NCBI GenBank assembly: GCA_963969345.1
Contig: OZ017769.1
Coordinates: 2,485,600-2,549,599 of the forward strand
DNA: 64,000 nt
DNA from: Turbatrix aceti
Taxonomy: Eukaryota > Nematoda > Chromadorea > Rhabditida > Panagrolaimidae
Direction: 5' to 3'
Made by a program: the position numbers and the translations under genes. The notes beneath the pieces are model-generated. The model saw only the letters and a program-made list of their open reading frames with translations. It was not told the DNA's origin and did no database searches. Shown in pieces: positions 24,455 to 35,365 of this stretch (positions within the stretch are counted from its first letter, which is position 1; every line of letters begins with the position of its first letter).

Positions 24455-24877
24455 CTACGCAAGTCCGGCGGCTTCCTTTCGTGCCTTGCGCTGGAGAAGA
24501 CGCTTTTCACGCTCGTATTCCTTCATGCGATGGATGTAGTCTTCGTACTCGCACTGATCCCAGGCATGGCGTTCTTCGTGGCACATATGGCCTGCGGCGG
24601 GAGCGTTTTTCGTCTGAAACCGCCAACTTGAATATTTTTAAATCCAATAAAATCCCACCTGGCACTTGATAAGCGGGATAAGAAGATGAGCGCAGTAATC
24701 ACGCTGACCGGGAGTCAGACGGTATTGATCCATCTCTTCCCAGGTTACCTTCATCTCACGCGGCTTACGTCCATGCTCGAATCCGGCAAGCGGGTCAAAC
24801 GTCGCTGGACGATCCAGACGCGGGGCTATTTCTGGGGTCAAGTGATCTTCGACACTGGTCGACAACTTTTGCCCCAT
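24455..24877 (-). CDS. NDUFB7: NADH dehydrogenase 1 beta subcomplex subunit 7
   Basis: Accessory subunit of mitochondrial complex I facing the intermembrane space. Exons 24877-24659 and 24613-24455 give 125 residues (human 137). The twin CX9C motif is intact: C62 and C72 ([13 protein letters not shown]), then C84 and C94 ([13 protein letters not shown]). These pair as two disulfides for import through the Mia40 route. The tail [18 protein letters not shown] matches the charged helix of the family. Gly2 after the initiator Met could be N-myristoylated as in mammals (inference). It is divergent from the mannosidase gene at 25547. Confidence 0.95.
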
Positions 24878-25546
24878 ACTAGCGCCTAAAATGTTCTACA
24901 GACTGGTGATAACTGTTACGCAAAGTTTCGAGCGAAAAGATAGTGCAAAAATCACGGCATTGATGAAGACACCGCGAGTGAAGGATAAAAAACGAGAATT
25001 TTTTCAATAAACGAGATGGAAAGAGATTTCGTGGTGAGAGACGCGAGGTTGCGTCGAGTGAAATAAAATTGGTTTTTCCTCACTCGCGGGTTTTTATCTG
25101 CGCTAGAATTTTTTTCTGGGCTAGTTGACAGTTAATTTGTGCCAATGAATTCGATTATCACAGTTACAAACCTTAAAAAATAAAATTACACCTGTTCGCT
25201 TCAAGACAAGCGCTTGTGGCAAGGCAAATACCTAAAATTTACGATGAAAACAGTTTTTTATGGCTGTTGCCACATTTTTTGCGCTGCTACCCAGCAAAAT
25301 TACTAATTTAACATCTCAGTGAATGCTAAAACAACACGACATACACAAACACACACATCCCAGTTCCAGGAAGCTAAAGCTTAAAAAAATCGTTACAAGA
25401 CCCTTCTTTTTCACCCGGAAAGCCAGGGCGAGTTGCAAGGATTGATTGCGGCGCTTTTTCCCCGTCGCTTCTCGCTTTTATTTTTGTTACTAAACTCCCA
25501 ACCACGGAACATAGATTTTCGCCATCTACAAAAGCCGGAGTCTACG
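24878..25546. promoter_or_regulatory. Shared upstream region, NDUFB7 / mannosidase
   Basis: 669 bp between divergent start codons. A short CA-rich run sits near 25340-25360. No coding evidence and no clear TATA box. Confidence 0.45.
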
Positions 25547-28500
25547 ATGGGACTTCGGCTGTGGCAGAAGTATGTGCTTCTCGGCATCGCGATGACAACT
25601 CTCCTCTGCTGCGTCGCGATTGTCGCCTACGATTCCGGCAGACGCGCGGGTGGCAGCGGGAGCGTCGTCGTGTCACGTGATGCCGTCTTTCGGCACAACT
25701 ATATCGATCGCGTTAATCGGAGTCTTCACCTGGGATCCACGCATCGTGTTGTGGCGGTGTTGTCGACAGATCCGGGGCGGGACGTCGTCAAGATGAATTA
25801 CGTCAAGGAGGTTGGTAAAAGTGGCAAAAACGGGGTTTTTGTATAATTTTGGCATCAAAACAGTTTTTTGGCCTAAAAATTGCATCTTGGACGTTTTTTT
25901 GGCAACACCAAAAAAAATTTTCCCATTTACGACCAGTGCTGTCGGGTACCCGACCCGAACTTGGACCCGACCCGAAATACCCGGAATTTCGGGTCGGGTA
26001 CCCGAAAGTTTCGGGTCCGGGTCGGGTACCCGAAAGTTTCGGGTCCGGGTCCGGATCGGGTATCCGAAAATTTCGGGTTCGGGTTGCAAAAAAACAACAA
26101 AAATCTAATGAAAGAGAAGCTCCTCACGCAAGACAAGCTCTTTGGTGCGTCTGGACATTAGTTGGCTCAACTAGATTTGGCGTATATCGGCCAAGGCATA
26201 TGTTCCGTAAGCATAAATTTCGGGTTTTCGGGTCGGGTACCCGAAAGTTTCGGATCCGGGTCGGGTACCCGAAAGTTTCGGGTCCGGGTCGGGTTTTCGG
26301 GTCGGGTATCCGAAATTTTCGGGTCCGGGTAAGGTCTTCGGGTCGGGTACCCGACAGCACTGTTTACGACCAGTTTTTTTTCAATTGACGAAGAACGCGA
26401 TTTTTTTAAATTTGACTACAAAAACGAAAAAAAAAACCCCAGGAAATGAGTAAAAAAAGGTCATTTTTGGACTGAAAACCGCTAAAATTACTCAGTTTAC
26501 AATCTTTACGATTTGGTCTGCATAAAAGCTAAAATATATCAGCTCGACCAGTTTTCTTCCAAATGATAAATTACTCGATTTTGGCATCAAAAAAATTATT
26601 TTTAACCCAAAACACATTTTTCAACCCATTTTGGACCGAAAACTCCAAAGAATTACATTCAGTTTACGATCCATAGACCAGGTTTCTTGCGGAAACATTC
26701 GATTTTTATTAAAAAATATAAAAAACGGTATTCTTGTTATAAAAAAGTTTTTTTTACCTTTTTTTGCACTCGACCAACTTTTCCCAGTTTACAATGAATT
26801 TTTTCCAGATGATGAAGCACGCCTGGGACAATTACAAAACCTACGCGTGGGGTTTCAACGAAGTCAAGCCGGTGTCCAAGCTCCCGCACCAGCAGAGCGT
26901 CTTCGGCGGCGGTCGGCTGGGAGCTTCGATCATCGATGCCCTGGATACCCTCTTGATCATGAATATGACCGAGGAATTCGCCGACGCCAGGCAATTCGCG
27001 TTGCAAGAGTTAGATATCCGAAGTGGTACTAAACACGAGTGGCTTTCCGTCTTCGAAACAAACGTAAGTCAGACAAAAAAAACAAATTTATTTTTTAGGC
27101 CAACACAGTTACAATAAGAGATGAAAACAATAGTAATTAGGCATTAAATGGGGTCAGAAAGCTACAAAAATAGGAAGGACTGCAAATAATCGAATTTTTG
27201 ACCGTGATTTGAGCGATTACGGTATCAATTGATTGGAAACCTCTGAAAATGGCTTTTCTGTGATTTCTGACGCTATTTTTGAGAAAAATGAGTTGACTGA
27301 TGAAGTTGGCGCGTTAGTGGCTATGGGAACCTGAAAAACAGTAAATTTACCCTAAAAATAATCAAAGTAGCGAAGAACAGTTAATTAACCCTAAGAATCA
27401 TCAAAAACAGTTAATTTTCCCTGAAACCCGCGAAAAGAACTATCTAAATACTAAATTAAGCGTAAAAACTCCAAAAAGAAGCTCAAAACAGTTAATCAAG
27501 CCTAAAAACTATCAAAAACAGTTCATTTTCTCAAAACCCCCTGAAAACAACTATCTAAATACTAAATTAAGCATAAAAACTCCAAAAAGATTCTCAAAAC
27601 AGTTAATCAAGCCCAAAACCTCCCAAAAAAAACTAAAAACAGCGAATCAACCCTAAAAAACCCCCCAAAAAAGACCTACTACACTTGTGACCGCGCTTGC
27701 GAAGCTCCGGACAGTCGCAGTGCCAGTGGATGCCCCGGCAGTGACGGCACGGGGTAGGCGGAGGTGCCTTGGTTACCGATGCGTAGGAAGAAGTCGATCC
27801 ACCAGTCACAGCGCCGTTGACAGTGTGCTTCGAAGTCATGCGCCGGAAGGACTCTGCGCAACGAGCGACCTTGCTGATAGCCTCCATGCTGAGTTTCCCA
27901 GCCTCCCAGCTGGGCTTGAGCATGTTGTGGTACACGCGGTCGTTCGTCGGGTGGAAGGCGTACGTGCAGAGCAGGATGTACCGGATCTGGGAGGGCGCTG
28001 CGATCGAGAAGGGACTCTGGTCAAAGGCCTCCTTGAAACGTTCGATTTTGGCGGAAAAACTGTTGGTTCCCGGCTCCAGGGTTGTCCGGTCCGCGTCCAG
28101 AAACTTGCAATCCGAAATCAGGTGTTCCAGATCGTAGGCCTCGCCCCGCAACCAGCACTGCTCGACGGTGAGGACGGCATCCGTGTTCTTTGCCATGTCA
28201 AAGACGTTGACAGTGACGTAGATGTCCCTCAGCTCGGCAGCATCCACGTTGCCCAGCTTCGCGTCGGTGATGAGCGCGTTCCGGTCCTCTAGCTGACGAA
28301 CGGTAATCCCATTGGAAGCCGGATCATGGCTCAGCGCGCGCTGTCGGAGTTCAAAAAGGCTGATATGGCGCCGGAAATTCTCAGACATGTACAGCACGAT
28401 CTCGTCGAACGGCACAGCCTTCAGCGAGCGGGGAGAAAAGTAGGAAGCCACGCGCTCTTGGAGTTCAAGCGAAATACGGGATAGGATGATCTTACGGATA

Positions 28501-30462
28501 TCGTCAGGCTGGGTTCGGTACGTGGTTGGCAGGATGAGGCTCAGAGCGTAGCGATACCACTTGTAGAACTCCAGATTTTTGTCATTGGGGTAGGTGTATG
28601 AAGGAATCGCCTGGAGAAGACGTCGGTATTCGTTTTGGTAATCAAAAGCAGCCATTTCGTAGTGCAGGCCGCGAAGAACGCTGACATCTTGGTTGAATTC
28701 GAACCGCGTGCCGGGATCCTGCTGCAGCGGGGCCGGTGGATGGTAGCCGTTGATCGGAAATGCACTAGACATGATTACCTGAAAAAATAGGGAAAATAGA
28801 GCCGAAACAAGAGAAAAACCGCCGTCCGACCGCCAATATGCAACGAAAAGTGAAAAGAGACTTTCAAATGACAAGTGCGCGCCATTTTCTGCAAAGAACT
28901 TTGAAGTAGACTTTTCGCTGCAGGAGTTTGGGGTTACAGTAACCTTTCATGTGAACGATCACTTTTTTCGTTTTTTCTTTATGTTGCCTCTTTTTTTTCA
29001 GTTTTTCAACTTTTTTGTTTCAGATTCGCTTCGTCGGCGGACTTCTGTCAGTTTACGCTCTCACAGGCGAAAGAGCGTTCGCCGATAAAGCCCGGGAAAT
29101 CGCTGACATCCTCTTACCCGCTTTTGATACCAAAACTGGTATCGCGAGATCCCTCGTCAATCCCCGTAATGGCAAAAGCACCAATTATGGCTGGGCTAGC
29201 GGTGGATGTTCGATTCTGTCAGAATTCGGATCACTTTCTCTCGAATTCGAATACCTCTCCGAAGTCACCGGCAATGCGACCTATTCCCAGAAAGTCGCCC
29301 GTGTCCGAGACTACCTCGAGCAGGCTGACAAGCCAGACGGTCTTTATCCAAACTACATCAACCCGGATAACGGAAAATGGTGTCTTCGGCATGTTTCTGT
29401 CGGTGCCCTCGGGGACAGTTTCTACGAATATCTTTACAAGCAATACCTCATCTCGGGCAAGACCGATATCGTTGCGAAGAAGATGTACGACGAAGCCATG
29501 GAAGCCCTCGAGCAGAATATCCTCTTCAAATCCGAGCAGAACAAGTTGTGGTACTTTGCACAGATGAGAAGCAATCGAGTCGAGCACAAAATGGAGCATC
29601 TCGCTTGCTTTATTGTCGGCATTTTCGCGCTCCAGGCTGAAAATGAGGAATTGCCGGAGCGAAGGGCTCACTTTTTGGAACTTGCAAAACAAGTCGGAAA
29701 GACGTGCCATGAGAGCTACGTCAGAGCAGGTTGGTTTTGGCACAAAAAAATTGTTAAATTGAAAAAAGTATCGAAACTTCGAAATGGATTGTAACTTTTA
29801 CCGTAATGTTCTTCTCGGAAACAATTTTTTGGTAAAGAGTCGTACTTTGATGACATATTTACTCTGATTTTCGTTGCGGAAACCATAGTTTTGAACGAAA
29901 AAGACAAAATATCGTAATTTTATGATTGATCGTTACCGTACTTTTTTTTCGTTTCGAGACATAAATTTTGTTTCGGAATCCATTGTTTTTCATTTTTTCG
30001 TAAAAAAAGTTACTTCATAACGCATCGTTACTTTTTACCGTAATTTTCGCCATTTTCCTTCCAGGAACCGGCCTAGGCCCCGAAGCCTTCCGTTTCACAA
30101 AACAACTCGAAGCCGTCGGCATGAAAAAAGACGAATCAATGTACATCCTCCGCCCGGAAGTCATCGAAGGCTGGTTTTACCTCTACCGCGTCACCAAGGA
30201 TCCCATGTACCGCGAATGGGCGTGGGACTTTGCCCGTGCCATCAACAAGTACTGCCGCGTCGACGGCGGCTTCGCCGGCGTACAGGACGTCTACAACGTC
30301 GACGACATCGGCCGCGACGATGTTCAGCAGTCCTTTTTGCTTGCCGAAACCCTCAAATATCTCTACCTGATCTTTGACGACGACCGAACCCTCGCTTTTG
30401 ACAAGTGGGTTTTCAACACCGAAGCTCATCCATTCCCCGTTCGTTCTTCCAATTTGAAGTGA
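25547..30462 (+). CDS. Class I alpha-1,2-mannosidase (GH47)
   Basis: Golgi-type mannosyl-oligosaccharide 1,2-alpha-mannosidase trimming Man9 to Man5 glycans on secretory proteins. Exons: 25547-25810, 26809-27063, 29024-29729 and 30065-30462, for 540 residues. Residues 8-27 form a type II signal anchor after a short cytosolic stretch, followed by a short luminal stem. The catalytic domain starts near MMKHAWDNYKTYAWG (89). Catalytic and Ca2+-site positions seen: Glu171 (SVFETN), Asp304 (GALGDSFYEYL), Glu443 (RPEVIE) and Thr527 (FNTEAHPF). The paired cysteines in KWCLRHVSVG and TCHESY are present. Closest remembered group is MAN1A/C rather than EDEM. Intron 1 holds a hAT-like MITE, and intron 2 (27064-29023) holds an antisense gag-like gene. 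The 3' end converges with WASHC5. Confidence 0.95.
25934..26362. mobile_element. hAT-like MITE, 429 bp, in mannosidase intron 1
   Basis: Terminal inverted repeats CAGTGCTGTCGGGTACCCGA / TCGGGTACCCGACAGCACTG. A perfect 8-bp target duplication TTTACGAC is at 25926-25933 and 26363-26370. The arms consist of tandem CGGGTACCCGAAAGTTT-type units in both orientations around a unique centre (about 26085-26220). Open frames through it reflect the repeat and are not genes. Non-autonomous; no transposase. Confidence 0.88.
27340..27640. repeat. Degenerate tandem repeat, about 110-bp unit
   Basis: At least two copies starting near 27430 and 27545, sharing ACTATCTAAATACTAAATTA and CTCAAAACAGTTAATCAAG. Shorter AACAGTTAAT units occur before them. 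It lies just downstream of the antisense gag-like ORF. Confidence 0.6.
27633..28772 (-). CDS. Retrotransposon gag-like protein with zinc knuckle
   Basis: 379-residue open frame wholly inside intron 2 of the mannosidase gene, opposite strand. ATG 28772 follows a TTTTTTCAG acceptor by 6 bp. Residues about 60-150 resemble a capsid-like helical segment (EFYKWYRYALSLILP, LQERVASYF, FDEIVLYMSENFRR). Near residue 340-365 is a CX2CX3HX4C knuckle (PCRHCRGIHWHCDCP) with a further KRGHKC. This is the layout of an LTR retrotransposon Gag, perhaps BEL/Pao-like. No protease, reverse transcriptase, integrase or LTR is recognisable around it. The frame is intact and GC-rich compared with its intron, so a domesticated gag or a recent remnant are both possible. 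The last residues (SFLGGFLGLIRCF) may be read-through past a real end. Confidence 0.72.
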   Translation of the reverse strand: MSSAFPINGYHPPAPLQQDPGTRFEFNQDVSVLRGLHYEMAAFDYQNEYRRLLQAIPSYTYPNDKNLEFYKWYRYALSLILPTTYRTQPDDIRKIILSRISLELQERVASYFSPRSLKAVPFDEIVLYMSENFRRHISLFELRQRALSHDPASNGITVRQLEDRNALITDAKLGNVDAAELRDIYVTVNVFDMAKNTDAVLTVEQCWLRGEAYDLEHLISDCKFLDADRTTLEPGTNSFSAKIERFKEAFDQSPFSIAAPSQIRYILLCTYAFHPTNDRVYHNMLKPSWEAGKLSMEAISKVARCAESFRRMTSKHTVNGAVTGGSTSSYASVTKAPPPTPCRHCRGIHWHCDCPELRKRGHKCSRSFLGGFLGLIRCF

Positions 30463-30840
30463 TCGATTTTGGTAAGATCGGAGTTTTTTTTGTATTCTAA
30501 ATTTTTCTCATGATTCGATTCTGCTCGTTTCGTTCCACATTGGAATGTGTCTTTCTGGTTTATTAGAATGCCATACAATGCCAATTCCACTCTTTTTTCC
30601 ACGCTTTGCCCCAAAAAATGACCAGTAAATGCAGGTGGCCTAAATTTTCAATTTTCTCCTACAACGATTCTTTTTTACCTTTTTTATCTCATTCATCCAT
30701 TCACGCGTCACACTAACTTATTGAAACTGATTCGAATCTCTTTTTTTCAAAAATAATAATTTAATTTTTTATTTGTAACTTCAGTTATTTGATATTGCTA
30801 TTAATAAATTATTTGGATATTTAGAATACAGTTTTTGTCA
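30463..30840. other. Convergent 3' ends of mannosidase and WASHC5
   Basis: 378-bp tail-to-tail spacer with the polyadenylation signals of both genes; no ORF of interest. Confidence 0.6.
30768..30773 (-). terminator. AATAAA signal of WASHC5
   Basis: AATAAA on the minus strand 68 bp past the stop codon. A plus-strand AATAAA at 30803-30808 could serve the convergent mannosidase gene. Confidence 0.55.
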
Positions 30841-33800
30841 TTACCTGCACAGTGCAAGAGGAATATTCCGGATGGGTAAAAGTTGGTTGATCGATGGCAT
30901 TTGCCGGAGTGTCGGCAGAACGCCAATCTCACCGATCATGAGGGCAAAGAGTTGTTCAAATGCCGTTGAACAATTTAGCGTTTGCGTTGCCGATACGATA
31001 CCTGTTAGCACGATATGGTAGTCTATATACTCGCTTTTTCGGTTCGATGCTGCAAAAAAAATATGAAAAAAGAAAATTTTAGGTAATACAAATTGTTTGA
31101 AAAAAACGTGAAATTAAAAGCAGGAAAGAATACGACAGAAAAGTAACGATCAAAAAGGTAACAAAAATTACGACCAAAAAGTAATAAAAAATTGCAATCG
31201 AAAAGTAACAAAATAAACACGATCAAAAAGTAACACTGGAAACTATAATCTACCGTAAAAATTGATCGTTACTATTTTTCGTCTCGAAAGTTTCAATAAA
31301 ACGTAAACATAGCCAGAAACGTGTTTTCGTTGTTTTTTTACTTTTTTTTGAACGTTTTAGCCAATTTTTTTTTGCTTTTTTACCTTCTAATTCTATTTTT
31401 CCAAAAAATCCGAAAACTCACCGTGACCCAGATAATACACGACAGCGGCGAAGAAAGCCAGTGGCGCAAATTTCGGTACATTGCTCGGAGGCTTGACAAG
31501 GTGGTCGCTCAATCCAAGCCTTTCCACCAGGGCCACAAAGTCCCCAGCGCGTTCTATGATCTTGGAATCGAGAACTCGGCCATTCGCGGCGTCGACCTTG
31601 AGCGACGCTAACAAATTCGCCGTGGCGTCCCTGATCTGGGCGACTTTCGATTGGACGGATTCTTCCGTACAGTACCGGATGCATCGTTCGATGACCAGGA
31701 GTTGGCCGATCTTCGCGGACAGGTCGACTACTCTCCTGCTGAGTGCCACAAAATCTGGAGTTTCGAAAAGTGGCTTTAGCAGCCTCCATTGCAGATCGGG
31801 GAGGACGTCAAAGAGGTGGCTCGACGCCTGGATATCCTTGATCAAAGATTGCGCGTGGCGATGTCGGCTAAAAGCGACCAGTCTTCGTAATCCGACATTT
31901 GCAATCGCCGGGAGCCAACGTTCAACCGCGACAAAGAAATCGGTCGTGAATTCGAGTCTTCGCTGATCGACAGACAACCAAATGTCCTCCGCGGCGAGGA
32001 AAAGCGTCGTTCGGGGATTCGTCTGGTTGACCAGCGTCTGGATGACCTGCTGAACGACCGGTCCATTCTTGGTCGACGTCTGGGTGACGTAAGACGGTCG
32101 TTTGGCCTTGATATTCGCCTTTTCTTCCCTGAACATATCCGTGAACACTGTTTCAAGCTCGGATTGCCACACGACGACCCCGTTGAAGCCAATGTGTTCG
32201 GAGACAAAGAAAAAGGCTTCTCGGAACGTTGAAATCCTCTCGGTTTGATTAGCCAGGGTTCGGAAAACGTTGGGCGAGGTTAGATGCTCGTTTAGGAGGT
32301 TTCGGAGCTTCTGTCTGAGTTCCTGGCGCACTCCGTCGTAGAGCAGTTCTTTGGGCCGGATGTGGATGGGCCCGAGGTTGGCCAGGCACATGCTGGAGAT
32401 GCCTACAGTAACACAAAGTCAGTTATCATAAAAAAGTTGGTAAAATAAAATTATTAAAAAAATAAGTTTTTTTGCTCCATTTTTGTAAAAAACCAAAAAA
32501 AGAACGGTTTCTTGAAAAATTATTGGAAAAAAAACTAGTAAAAGCAGAAAAAGGTCAAATTTGGAGTAGAATTCCTCGTAAAACCCTGAAAAGTATCAGA
32601 AAAACAAAAAGAATACAATAGAAAAATTATAATCGAAAAGTAACAACTGATTACGATCAAAAAGTAACAAACGATTACGATCGAAAAGTAACATTCGAAA
32701 CTACCGTAAAAATGAATCGTTACTTTTTTTTCGTCTCGAAAGTTTCAATTGAACGTAAATTTTCATGTTTTAAAAAACATGTTTTATATCGCAGTTTTTG
32801 GCTTTTTTTGCCCGTTTTACCCAATTTTTTGTCCATCCCAGTAAAAAAACCCACCAAGAGACAACTTCGTGATCTCATAGGTCCTTTTCGCGAGTTTCCG
32901 CCTTCGTTCCAAGTCCGCAAATTTTTTCAAATGTATTTTCTCCACCGAAACCGCCTTATCGGTAGGAAACAGTGGATGCAGTGCATCCATCTGCTGGAAA
33001 ATAGTTCTCGGAATCGTCTGAATAATTTTCCTCAGGTAGAGTTCCAATTTCCGATGGTAGAAAGTAGAAAGAACATTTGCCTTCTCCAAAAAGTTTTCTT
33101 TGACCCCAAAAAGCATATTATCAACCGACGATGAGAGTTTGAGGAAGACAAATTTGACAGAGGTGGCGTCCCTCCTGAGCAGAGCTTCCATGGATGCCTG
33201 CCAGGACGGGAGCAGTGTCCAGGCGAAGGCTGCATCTCGTTTTTCGTCGAGAGCACGGATAAAGTCTTCGTCGACGAGGCAGACGGTCTGGAGCCTGTGT
33301 AGGCCTTCAACGATGAACGACAGGTGAGATTGGGTTATTTTGTGTCCAAAATCGAGCATGTCAGCAACTTCTGCGACTTTCGCGGCGAGATGCTCGAGGA
33401 TGAGGGGTGTGTCTTTATCCAGGAGATCGAGACCCGCGATGTGGGTTTTGATAGTGTCGAGCCAAGTGCAGAGTTTTGAATTCCAGGGCGCGTCGACGTC
33501 ATCGGATCGAAGGCGCTGGGCCTGGTCGAGGAGGCCGAGGATCCGGGTCCGGAGTTGTCCACCTGAGGTCTCTTTGTGGTTCAACAAATGGAGGCAGGAT
33601 CGTCGGAGTTTGTACTCGACATGCGCCAACCGAACAAATTCGTCAAATAAATTCTGCGCTGTCAACTGAGCAGCTGTCAGAATGCCAGTCCCTCTTTTGG
33701 GGTCCAGAGAATGAAGCAACAACCATCTGAGGCAACTGTTTGCCTCGAAAACTGAATTCGCATATTCCCCGAGTTGTTCGACGTTCAGAAGCCCAGGTGG

Positions 33801-35148
33801 GAGGCTGACGTGTCTCAGGGTACTTCCCAGGTCCACGGCCTTTTTGACCAGAGCCCCGGACTCGGTATTCGCCTGCAGGGCCGTGGACGCGGCAGAAAAG
33901 GGCGCCCATTTGATGGAAACGTCGACGACGAGTTCAAAGTGAAGAACGATGACGACTCGGTCGAGGAAGTACCGGTTGACGACCTGTCTCATCAACGGCG
34001 CCCTGTCATGCAGGATCGTCGGGTGGAACAACAGCGCGGTATACAGCATCGCGGCCTGGGCGTCATCCAGAAAGCTATCCTGACTTCCATCAACCTGCTG
34101 GGCAATCGAATAATCCTTCAGAAATCCAATAACATGCTCCACGAACCGGGAACTCATCTTGATAGACGATAAACATGTTTCAAAGTTTTCACGACGATTT
34201 CTGAGAAGTGAAACGATTAATTCAAAATTCTTGGTGTTAACTGACGCTCTGAAAAAAACCCAATTTAGGCTGAAAATACCATTTTTTACCTCCAAAACGA
34301 ACATTGACCTAAAAACAGCGACAAATATGCGTTCTTTGGCTGATCCGGGAAACTTTTCGTTGACCAGGAGCAAAATCACGCCGAGCAAGTGGACGACTTC
34401 GCTTTTATAACTGTTGAGTTTTAGATACCGCTTGTCGAGTGGGTTCTGATTGAGATGACATTTTTCAGCGTAATCAGTCAACTCGTGTATAAAAACGCAA
34501 ATCTCGTCTATCAATTTGTAGAAAGCGGTCAGAAATGGGTCGAATTTGGAGTAGAATTCCTCGTCGAGCACTCGGTAATCCTAAAAAAACAAAAATCATC
34601 GTAAAAAAAAGAATCTGATAGAAAAATAATAAAAATTATCATCGAAAAGTAACAAAAAAATTACGATTGAAAAGTAACAAAACTTACGAACAACGATAGA
34701 AAGTACCGTAAAATCGTATCGTTATTTTTTTCGTCTCAAAAGTTTCAGTAACCGACAATATTGATGAAAACTTGTTTTTGTTGTTTTTTTATTATTATTT
34801 TTGAGCGTTTAGCCGATTGATTTCCATTTTCTACTTTTTATAAAAAAATTACGATCAAAAGCTAAAAACAGAAACCTAGTCTACGGTAAAAAGCCATCGT
34901 CACTCTTTTTTTTCGCGGTGAGATGTCAATCAACTTACATCGACCGTTTCCACCTGATAGTCAAACTTTGACCTGTTCTCAAAATACGCAAAATCGACGA
35001 GTAGTGATTCGTAACGACTGTTTTTTGGATCAATAAAGTCGGGAGGCGTTTTGTGGGCTAGTCGATGGATTTCCGCAATCAGGCAGTTTTCGACCAGCAA
35101 AAAGTGTTCGAGGAGCTGCTTCTGACGGTCATCGTTTTTTAAAGCCAT
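30841..35148 (-). CDS. WASHC5: WASH complex subunit 5 (strumpellin)
   Basis: Strumpellin, the large helical scaffold of the WASH complex that activates Arp2/3 on endosomes. Exons: 35148-34939, 34580-34309, 34248-32855, 32402-31422 and 31049-30841, for 1021 residues (human 1159). Segments collinear with the human protein as remembered: LLVDFAYFE; LDEEFYSKFDPFLTAFY; QAAMLYTALLFHPTILH with RQVVNRYF; FYHRKLELYLRKIIQTIP; and LLYDGVRQELRQKL. A 60-bp intron (34249-34308) was chosen because the other donor gives a stop. The start is the Met aligned with the family N-terminus; the frame is open upstream to 35349. The last exon matches weakly and its final AGGTAA could be a donor, so the C-terminus is uncertain. 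It is divergent from SF3B3 across 217 bp. Confidence 0.93.
31130..31320. repeat. Shared intronic block, copy 1 (WASHC5 intron 4)
   Basis: Several GATCAAAAAGTAACA units, then ACCGTAAAAATTGATCGTTA and CGTCTCGAAAGTTTCAAT (31280-31297). Related blocks occupy introns 3 and 1 of the same gene. Confidence 0.6.
32610..32765. repeat. Shared intronic block, copy 2 (WASHC5 intron 3)
   Basis: Same order of elements: ATCGAAAAGTAACA repeats, CTACCGTAAAAAT, a GTTACTTTTTTTTCG tract, and CGTCTCGAAAGTTTCAAT at 32732-32749. Confidence 0.6.
34610..34765. repeat. Shared intronic block, copy 3 (WASHC5 intron 1)
   Basis: ATCGAAAAGTAACA and ATTGAAAAGTAACA units, AGTACCGTAAAAT, then CGTCTCAAAAGTTTCAGT at about 34731-34748. 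More diverged than the other two. Confidence 0.55.
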
Positions 35149-35365
35149 CACAGAAGCTTCCCGGAGCAACAGAACATGAATCTTCACAGAATCTGTTTTT
35201 TGATAAAACATGGAATCTCGGAGCGAAAATTTCACTTTGACACACCTTGCCAAACTGCACTTTTTTTTGCGCGCAGCTTTCGTCGCGCCTTCTTCAGGCT
35301 TTTCGGACTTTCCTACCTTCACAAGTTCTTGAAGTCTACGTTTTGACAATCTCTTGATCTCAACG
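35149..35365. promoter_or_regulatory. Bidirectional promoter, WASHC5 / SF3B3
   Basis: Only 217 bp separate the divergent start codons, so the two genes must share regulatory sequence unless the open frame upstream of the WASHC5 Met is coding. No TATA box is visible. Confidence 0.5.

Noticed and set aside
25812..26388. Overlapping ORFs of 69-179 codons rich in GSGTRKFRVRV-like repeats
   Set aside because: They are translations of the tandem arms of the hAT-like MITE and read open in several frames on both strands.
34249..34308. Reading WASHC5 straight through this segment
   Set aside because: The frame is open, but the encoded residues do not fit the family, and it has GT...TTTTTTTCAG borders that restore phase at 60 bp.
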